DNA from: Euphorbia lathyris
Taxonomy: Eukaryota > Streptophyta > Magnoliopsida > Malpighiales > Euphorbiaceae
Assembly (NCBI RefSeq): GCF_963576675.1
Contig: NC_088917.1
Coordinates: forward strand, 77,114,610-77,178,609
Reading direction: 5' to 3'
DNA length: 64,000 bases
Shown here: positions 56,826-64,000 of the stretch, piece by piece
Layout: each line of letters opens with the position of its first letter
Position numbering within the stretch: position 1 is the stretch's first letter
The notes under the pieces: model-generated
Seen by the model: the letters and a program-made list of their open reading frames with translations, nothing else
Told to the model about the DNA's origin: nothing
Databases searched by the model: none
Made by a program: the position numbers and the translations under genes

Positions 56826-59800
56826 GTATGCTCTTTTTTCTAGTCGAATTTGATTTTTGTTTTCATATATATATATATATAAACACAACATTTGATGTGC
56901 AGGTTTCTTTCCCTAATTTAACAAGCTTGGAGGTGTGGGAATGCAAGTGTTTGAAATATGTATTTACAGCTCCAATGCTGAAACGTCTTAGTCAACTCAA
57001 AATGTTTGACTTAATGGGTTGTGAGTCGGTGGAAGAGATAATACAGAGTAAGAAAGATGAAGAAATAGAGAGCATCAATATGATTTTGTTTCCTAAGCTT
57101 GACTCTCTTCGACTTAAAGAACTTCCAAAATTGCAAAAATTCGGCTGTGGCTATTCAATTGAATTTCCATTGCTCAGAGAATTGAGGATAAGAACATGCA
57201 ATGCAATGAAGAATTTTGTGTCCAGATTTTCAAGTAATGAGAGTGAGGAAGAATACTTCTTCAATGAAATGGTGATGTTTTGCTTCTCTTCTTTTCAATG
57301 TAATATTAACTTGATTTAACCCTCTTTTGAGAACATAGTTATTTTGAATTGTTTTTTTTTTTAATTTCATTTGAATTCTGTTTTTATCTAGTAAAATTAT
57401 TATTTTTTTAGAAAAGAAGTTATTCTGATGGAATTATTAGTATTGTAGTAATTGATCTAAATACATGTGTTGCAGGTCACTTTCTCCAACCTGGAGACAA
57501 TGCAAATCTATGGCATGAACTTCAAATATTTATGGAGTAGCGATCCATGTGGAGCTTTCACTTTTGAAAATCTACTATGGGTTCATGTCACCTGGTGTAG
57601 GAATCTGAAATATGTATTTCCAGCATCTATAGCTTGTAAAGATTTCAAACTTCAAAAGCTGGAAATAGATAACTGCAAAAGTTTGGAAGTAATTATTGCG
57701 AAGGAAAAGGATGAAGGATCAGAAGGCTCCCCTTGTTTTGCATTTCGTCAATTAAGCTTCCTTCAATTGATTAATTTAGAGAAAATGAGGAGTTTGTATG
57801 AAGGACCTCATAACTCTGAGTGGCCAAACTTAAAACGTTTGGAAGTATATGGTTGTCATCAAATTATGAAATTTTGGTCCAAAATCTCTTCTTGCCACCA
57901 AGAAAATGAAGAGGGGAATGGCCTTGTTCCATTTCAACAAACATTGTTTTCTCTTGATAAGGTATATAATTTCTCAATTTTCTTTTTTTTTTTGTTTTAC
58001 ATATATCATATTCAATTTACTTATAATTAGCTCAATACATAAGGATTCAAGCTAGAGCTTTTAAAATACCTTGAAATCAAAATTATAATCTAATAATAAC
58101 CCATAATTCCATAGATCACTTTATGAAGATCGAGTTAATTGAGATTTTGATGTACTTATTTCTTCTTCTAAACAAACAAACTATGAAGCATCGACACGGG
58201 TACGTGCACGGGTATGCCTACCGGTACGGAAAACGGCATTTCTAAAAAATACGAGATATGGGTACGGCGGGAATACGATAAATTTTATATATAATTAATA
58301 ATATATATATCATTTGTAATGAAAAATTTAAAAGGTACATAAATATATAAACCACAAATCACATTCATAAAGTCATTATAAAACCAAAAATAACACTCAT
58401 AAATCATTATAAAACGACAAATAACATCTATAATATTAACTAATAAGTCATTAATTCATAAAAAGCAAACATTTAATACTTAAAACTACTTGACGTCGAA
58501 GTTGAACAGAAGTCGAAGTCGAACACAACAAGTTATGCAAACAGAACCCTAAAGGAGATGGAAGTTAGGGTTCGAGAGAAAACTAAGAACAATTTGGTTG
58601 GGTTTTTCAATTTCTTATATCTCTGTATGTTTCAAACGGTGAGTGGGTGATGGGTTAATATTACTCTATTAATTTGTTGTATAATCCTTATATTTTTAAA
58701 GTTTTAAGAAAAACCCCTACAATTTAACTAATGTATTATGAAAAGTATTCCTGAAGTATCCCCCGCATATCCACCAATTAGCTTAAATTATACACTTTGG
58801 TTTGCACAAATTTATTTTTTATTAAATTTTGTATGGACGTTGACTTGATAAAATGGTTTCTATTTTTGGTCAGTTTATTCCCAACTTGGAGGAATTGACA
58901 ATAGATGACCAAAGCTTGAGGGCTATACATCAAAGTGGTGATTTTTCAGTTGAGTTGTTTTCCAGACTGAAAAATGTTACCCTACACTCTAGCCAAGAAG
59001 AATCTATTCCTTTTCTATTTGGTTTCCTTAGACGACTCTGCTCTTTGGAAAGGCTTGTCTTCAATGGTTGTTCTTTGCATGAGATAGCAATTGGAGAGGA
59101 AGAACATCATCCAAGATTAAAACACTTGAATTTGAGATATGTTGACAATTTGAGACACATGATGAAGAAAAGCTCATTACTCAATCCCATCCTTCAGTAT
59201 CTCCAGACTTTGGATGTTTATTCGTGTCATGATCTGATAAATATAGCACCATCCTCAGTTTCTTTCCAAAATCTAATAACTCTAAATGTGTCATGTTGTA
59301 GTAAGATGACAAACTTGGTAAAGGCATCAACAGCCAAAACTATGGTGCAGCTCATGGAATTAGGAGTATTTAAATGTGAAGGGATGGAAGAAATTATTGC
59401 AACCGATGCAGATTGCAAAGAGCATGATGATATTATTTTCAATAAGCTGAAACGTTTGAACCTTGATGGTTTAGATAGACTAAACAGCTTTTGCTCTGGC
59501 AATTACGACTTTAGTTTCCCATTGTTAGAAGAAGTAAATGTCAAGGGTTGCTCTATCATGGAGTTTTTTTGTGGCGGAGAATTGAGCACACCAAAACTAC
59601 GAGGAGTACAATGTGAAGATGAACAACAGTGGGAAGGAAATCTTAATGCCACTATAGCATGTCAACTAAAAAAATGGGTATGTAATTATGATTTTTGTAT
59701 TCTTGCTTCCCTTAATTAGTAATAATGTTATATCTTGGTATTGAAATTAAGGTTGGTGGACATTTTGAAGAAGGGAGAGTCTTCCAAAATCTAGAATCTC

Positions 59801-62800
59801 TGAAAGTGGTGAAAAATGCAATTTGTTCAAAAGCTATATTAGCCAATCAACTGCACTTCTTGAATAGGTTGACAGAGATTACTGTAAGCGATTGTGAGTC
59901 AGTACAAGTTGTTTTTGACTTGGAAGAGCTATCTGCTGAAGGTAGATCTGTTGGATTGCTATCGCAATTAAATGAAATACAGCTGACTAATCTACCCATG
60001 TTGAGCCAATTATGCAACAAGGGTCCTAGGGGCATTTTGGACTTCAGCAAACTGCAAGTGCTGAAAATAGACAACTGTAGCAGGTTGGAATATGCATTTA
60101 CTTGGTCCATGGCTTCATGCCTCTTTCAACTCCAAATGATAGAAGTGAAAAATTGTGAGATGATGGAAACAATAATAAAGGAAGAGGAAGCAGAGGATGT
60201 AACCCAAGTGATACTTGATTCACTACAATATATCAATGTGGAATGTTTGCCAAAGTTTTCAAGTATTTATTCAGGAAGTGGTGATTTAGAATGTCCATCA
60301 TTGGAGGTGATTAGCATAAGAAACTGTCTAAATATCAAATCATTCATTTCAAGATTGACAAAGGAAGATAGAGAAGGGAAGGAAAACCACAATCTTATTT
60401 GTTGCAGCCATAAGGTTAGTATAGAACACGATTCAATCTAATTATATGTTTCTAATTGTTTTTATTAGAATTACTTTTACCAAATTAATATAAGAGAAAT
60501 AAAAAATGATAATTAATATGACGACTTTTAAAGCATAGTGTGTATATATATATATATATGTTTGTTAGTATTTCATGATATTTAACAGGGCGATCCTGAG
60601 ATTCTGAAGGCAAAGGGAGGAAGTAATAAATGAAGTAAAAAAATCAATTATGTAAAATAAAAATTACTTAAAAAACCTTTTTATTACACACTTAACATGG
60701 ATCTAATAAAAGCATCTAATTTCTTATAAAAGAACATTTTATTGAGCATTATCTATGAGCATTTCTAGATGTAGAATTACTAAAAATAGTGTCTATATCA
60801 ATATACTCTAACATATTTCTTTCAGTACATAAAAATTATTAAACCATTTAACTTTTCTTATGACGTTGATGATATCATTATTCAATACTTTTACATTTTG
60901 GGCCCTCCATTGCTTGGACCTTGGGCAGGTGGCCCTTCTACCCATGCCTAGGGACGGGCACTGTGATATTCTGTGTATAAGTTTGGGTCTGACTTGACTA
61001 CTTAATGTTGATTTTGTATATTGCAGGAATTTCCCAAATTGGAACAGTTGTCATTAGACATCAAGTCCATCACAGCAATACTGCAATTTGAATTGCCCAT
61101 GGACTTCTTTTCAAATGTTAAAAGTCTTCTGTTGCGATATTACTCTGCCACAACCAAATCACATGTTGGTCTTCTTCATTTCCTTTCAAGATTACCAAAT
61201 GGTGTTGAACTCGCGTTCTTTAATTCATCTGTTGAAGAGCTCTTTAAATTTGAAGGACTCATAAGTACCACGTTGGAAGGAGCTGCGACTACACTTCCAC
61301 AAATAAGAGCTTTAACACTAATAAATCTTGATCATCTGAAGCAAATATGGTGGCAGAATTCTCAATTGCAATATCTCGAGACCCTGAAAGTAATTTCGTG
61401 TGGAAATTTGATTAATTTGGCATCATCCTCTACATCCTTCCAAAATCTGACAACTCTTAAAGCATATGGATGCAATCAATTGAGAAATTTGATATCATCA
61501 TCAGTAGCCAAAACTTTGGTGCAACTTGAGAGATTAACAGTAGAATCTTGCAAGATGTTGATGGTAATAGTAGAAGACAGAAATGATGAAACAGAGGAGA
61601 TTGTTTTCACCAAAATGAAAAAAATGGAGCTTATTGATCTGCAAAGTCTCAGAAGCTTCTCCTTAGGCAATTCCACTTTTGAATTCCCATGTTTGGAGCA
61701 AATTGTCCTAAGTTACTGCCCCAACATGAGAGTCTTTTGTCCACGGAGTATGGGAAACATAAGCACACCGATGTTAAACAGTGTAATTGATGACCCATGG
61801 AGTAAAGAACTTTATTGGGAAGGAAACCTCAACGAAACCATTGAACAAATATACAAGAAAATGGTAAGTAGCTAGTCATTAGACCCTGACAGTGAATAAT
61901 AATCACATAGTTGTTAGAATCGTACGAGTCGCGAGTCGATTCGTACGATTCGATTCATGAAGAATTCGAGTCGTATCTATGGTACGACTCAGAAGCTTCA
62001 TGAATCGGCCGAGTCACCACCGATTCGGCCGATTCATCGAGTCATCCGAGTCGGCTGATTCAGGCTACCATTTAGAAAACAAATTCAATTTTTAACAACT
62101 TAAAAACTTACAGCAGCAGAAGAAAATGACTATTCACTTTACAAAAACAAAAAAAAAACGTACAGAAGTTATGAAACACAAATAGTTCCAATCAGATGAC
62201 TCTCACTTTACAAATTTTGTCTCTACTTTCTTTTATAACTTGATATAATTTCTATTTAGATATTAAAATCGCATTTTTGAACTAATATTTAAAGTTAATA
62301 TGGTTAATATTTTATTTTTTTATAGCATTTTGAATTTAATCCGACTCTTACTATTCGATTCGATTCACGAGTCCCGATTCGCAAAATGAGATTTCGAGTC
62401 ACGAGTCGAATCTCGATTTAACAACTATGATCACAAATATCAGTAAATATATATCTAGAGTACTTTTAAAATAATAACTAGAGATGAAGAGTATTTTGGA
62501 AATTCACATACGCTCAAGTGAACCTTTTGCTTGTGTTTGGTTTCTTAGTTCATATATTTACTACTTTTGTTTTGTTTTGAACTCTAAGGTTGGGTTCAAA
62601 GATGAAGAGGATGTCAAACTCTCAACTTTTCCTACACTGAAAGATAAATGGGGTGGCCAATTTGCATTCGAGAACTTTGTCTGGTTAGAAAGGTTGGTGG
62701 TGGATGAGTGTCCAATGATCTCAAATGCTATATCATCACATATACTTCAACATTTGAAGAAGTTGAAAGTGCTGATAGTAGAAAAATGTGATTTAGTCGA

Positions 62801-64000
62801 ACAAGTGTTTGATTTGGAAGGACTAAATGCTACGGAGTTTAGAATTGACGAGAGAATGGAGAATTTAAATGAACTGCACTTAGTTGATCTGCCAAAGTTG
62901 ACCCATGTGTGGAGCAAGGATCCTCAACAAATTCTGAGTTTCGAAAATCTCCAACTGCTCAAAGTTCACAATTGTGGCAACTTAACATTTATATTTAATC
63001 TCTCAATGGCTTTAACTCTTCCAAACCTTCAACGTGTTGAAGTAAAAAATTGCAGTCTGGTGGAACATATAATTGCAAAAGCAGAGGAGGAAAAAATGCA
63101 GGAATATCAAACAATTTTTCCATCTTTGGAGTCGATGAATCTACAATATTTGACTAAATTGTCGGGTTTTTATTCTGCAAGTGGGTTTCTAGAATGTCCA
63201 TCCTTGAAAATGATTGAAGTAGTTGAATGTCCAAATATGGAATTATTTCTTCAGCAATTCCAAACCGACAAGAATCAATTAGCAATGAGATCATGTTTCT
63301 GGGCAATAAGGTTAGTTTTCTTGAAGATTTGTTTTTTCTTTCACTTGTCTCTTATATTTTATTAGGAGAATAAGTAAAAAAGTCTAAAGTTATGTCACCC
63401 ATCTGAAACATAAGCCCAATTATGGCCAAATTTAAGGATAATCTTTCAATTGAGCCGATGCTAAAATTTATCAAGGATGCTCTTGTACATGACCAAGAAC
63501 TGAAATATACTGGTGCAGATAACAAACTCTAAAATAGTATATTTTTGTTAAATATATTTTTGTCTTTTGTTTTCCCAGATTGCAGTTCCAGGACTAGAAG
63601 AATTGAAAGTAGAATGGAACAGCTTGAAGGGTATATTGTATGACGACGATCAACTCGAATTCCTACACAGACTGAAGCGCATTGAGTTAACAGGCTTCCA
63701 AGGTGGAGAACATGCAATTTTTCCATCTAATTTCCTTCAACATTTTCCCGAATTGGAGCAGCTTGCTTTAAGTGATGCTTTAATTGAAGAAATACACCTT
63801 CAAAAATTGAGCTTTCTCGAGAGCAAAGATGGAATGTCACTTGCATTGTTGAAGAAATTGAAGCTATCAAATCTGCCAAAGCTCAAGTATCTAGTCCAAG
63901 ATGATTCCCATCTAGTCCCCTTGTTTCAGAATTTGGAAGATTTAGAAGTAGTTGAATGCAACAGATTGGAGATTCTAGTGCCTTCCGCTGTGGCATTTCA
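54090..64000 (+). CDS. CC-NB-LRR disease-resistance gene, running off the window
   Basis: A CNL immune receptor of the RPS2/At4g27190-like group, expected to act inside the cell by sensing pathogen effectors. Exon 1 (54,090-56,825) encodes a coiled coil (about 1-135, with NVTNWLSSAG and RYQLSKKADKKA) and NB-ARC. NB-ARC has the P-loop GMGGIGKTT at 184-192, VLVILDDLW at about 257-265, GCKIILTSRN at 283-292, CAGLPLLI at 343-350 and MHD at 467-469. The first LRRs follow. Further exons: 56,903-57,271; 57,476-57,961; 58,874-59,677; 59,752-60,414; 61,027-61,863; 62,589-63,310 (or 63,314); 63,579 onward, all LRR. Each uses GT-AG, and the joints are phase 0 except that of exon 7. The stop is outside the window. 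Introns hold transposon insertions. ATG choice: first Met, matching the conserved TDPIKQYIV start. Confidence 0.93.
56903..57271 (+). CDS. CNL exon 2 (LRR)
   Basis: 123 codons, starting GTTTCTTTCCCTAATTTAAC after ATGTGCAG and ending AATGAAATG/GTGATG. LRR content: PNLTSLEVWECKCLKYVF, LFPKLDSLRLKELPKL. Phase 0 on both sides. Confidence 0.85.
57476..57961 (+). CDS. CNL exon 3 (LRR)
   Basis: 162 codons, from GTGTTGCAG/GTCACTTTC to GATAAG/GTATAT. It contains KYLWSSDPCGAFTFENL and CRNLKYVFPASIA. Phase 0 on both sides. The start (VTFSNLETM) resembles exon 2's VSFPNLTSL, so the two may be related. Confidence 0.85.
57962..58873 (+). other. CNL intron 3 with repeat insertion
   Basis: Longer than its neighbours. 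A block near 58,190-58,280 has GGGTACGTGCACGGG and GGTACGGCGGG words unlike the host sequence, which looks like the edge of a transposon. I see no full element. Confidence 0.5.
58874..59677 (+). CDS. CNL exon 4 (LRR, type B)
   Basis: 268 codons after TTGGTCAG, ending AAATGG/GTATGT. It opens FIPNLEELTIDD and closes with STPKLRG...QWEGNLNATIACQLKKW. Exon 6 has the same opening and closing plan (see exon 6), so exon 4 is a B-type unit. Phase 0 on both sides. Confidence 0.88.
59752..60414 (+). CDS. CNL exon 5 (LRR, type C)
   Basis: 221 codons from AAATTAAG/GTTGGTGG to CATAAG/GTTAGT. It has VFDLEELSAEGRS, DFSKLQVLKIDNCSRLEYAF, VKNCEMMETII and GSGDLECPSLEVISI. Each of these has a counterpart in exon 7. 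Phase 0 on both sides. Confidence 0.88.
60415..61026 (+). other. CNL intron 5
   Basis: Contains a (TA)n run at about 60,541-60,560. Around 60,590-60,970 a segment with GGGCCCTCCATTGC and GGCAGGTGGCCCTTC words looks like transposon sequence rather than host intron. No frame is open. Confidence 0.45.
61027..61863 (+). CDS. CNL exon 6 (LRR, type B)
   Basis: 279 codons after TATTGCAG, ending AAAATG/GTAAGT. It opens EFPKLEQLSLDIKSI and closes STPMLNSVIDD...YWEGNLNETIEQIYKKM. It matches exon 4 in layout and in both ends. Phase 0 on both sides. Confidence 0.88.
61907..62430. mobile_element. Foldback element in CNL intron 6
   Basis: TAGTTGTTAGAATCG...GAGTCGCGAGTCGATTCG on the left pairs with CGAGTCACGAGTCGAATC...AACAACTA on the right. 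The left arm also contains many GATTCG and CGAGTC words. No coding capacity. It lies inside the transcribed gene. Confidence 0.7.
62589..63310 (+). CDS. CNL exon 7 (LRR, type C)
   Basis: Starts TCTAAG/GTTGGGTTC and runs through VFDLEGLNATEFR, FENLQLLKVHNCGNL, VKNCSLVEHII and SGFLECPSLKMIEV. It pairs with exon 5 line by line. With the consensus-like donor AATAAG/GTTAGT (after 63,310) the exon is one base short of a whole codon. The next GT (TTA/GTTTTC, after 63,314) would keep the frame but fits the consensus poorly. Confidence 0.8.
63579..64000 (+). CDS. CNL exon 8 (LRR, type B), incomplete
   Basis: Begins TTTCCCAG/ATTGCAGTTCC, reading IAVPGLEELKVEWNSLK, the same opening as exons 4 and 6. 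It stays open to the window end with HFPELEQLALSDALIEEI and LFQNLEDLEVVECNRL. The exon end and the stop codon are not in the window. Confidence 0.85.
   Translation, partial: MAVPGLEELKVEWNSLKGILYDDDQLEFLHRLKRIELTGFQGGEHAIFPSNFLQHFPELEQLALSDALIEEIHLQKLSFLESKDGMSLALLKKLKLSNLPKLKYLVQDDSHLVPLFQNLEDLEVVECNRLEILVPSAVAF

Noticed and set aside
1..64000. Bacterial-type features such as operons, ribosome binding sites or CRISPR arrays
   Set aside because: The window has plant retrotransposons, spliced genes and MITEs. No CRISPR-like spacer array or operon layout is present, and the tandem repeats at the window start have no unique spacers.

Overview
The window is nuclear DNA of a flowering plant, most likely a eudicot. 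It is AT-rich and dense in transposable elements. It holds a CNL resistance gene with spliced leucine-rich-repeat exons, a plastid-type J protein, Tat-lineage Ty3/Gypsy and Ty1/Copia retrotransposons, plant L1-type and RTE-type LINEs, and SINEs of the plant Au type. I cannot name the species from the sequence alone.

Layout. From 1 to 6,100 there is intergenic DNA made of nested foldback elements, including an element inside an element with an empty paralogous site nearby. From 6,142 to 14,986 lies a complete non-autonomous LTR retrotransposon on the minus strand. It has 1,489-bp LTRs, a CATTC target duplication and a tRNA-Asp-type primer site, carries no pol, and contains a SINE. From 15,900 to 26,810 there is a 5'-truncated LINE end, several inverted-repeat elements, and a broken L1-type LINE that landed inside one of them. 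From 27,500 to 33,270 there is a Copia LTR fragment, the one ordinary cellular gene (a J-domain protein, minus strand, 28,674-29,201), a CACTA end, and a decayed Copia element. From 33,276 to 42,883 lies a young Tat-lineage Gypsy element with 428-bp LTRs and a TTAAT duplication. It has a broken gag, a long pol, and a spliced-looking antisense gene between pol and the 3' LTR. From 42,900 to 53,600 there are two fragments of the downstream resistance gene family, a broken LINE, a remnant of an ABC-transporter gene, an RTE-type LINE and a second SINE.

From 54,090 to the window end runs a large CC-NB-LRR gene. I resolve eight exons, and the last runs off the window. The NB-ARC domain has its P-loop, kinase-2, GLPL and MHD motifs. 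The LRR exons repeat as a B-C pair (4-5, 6-7, 8-...) bounded almost everywhere by phase-0 introns, so the receptor's LRR appears to have grown by duplication of exon pairs.

The cellular genes here do not form a pathway. The functional content is one immune receptor with relics of its relatives, one plastid co-chaperone, and a layered record of transposition. All gene models and families are from reading the sequence; no database search was run.
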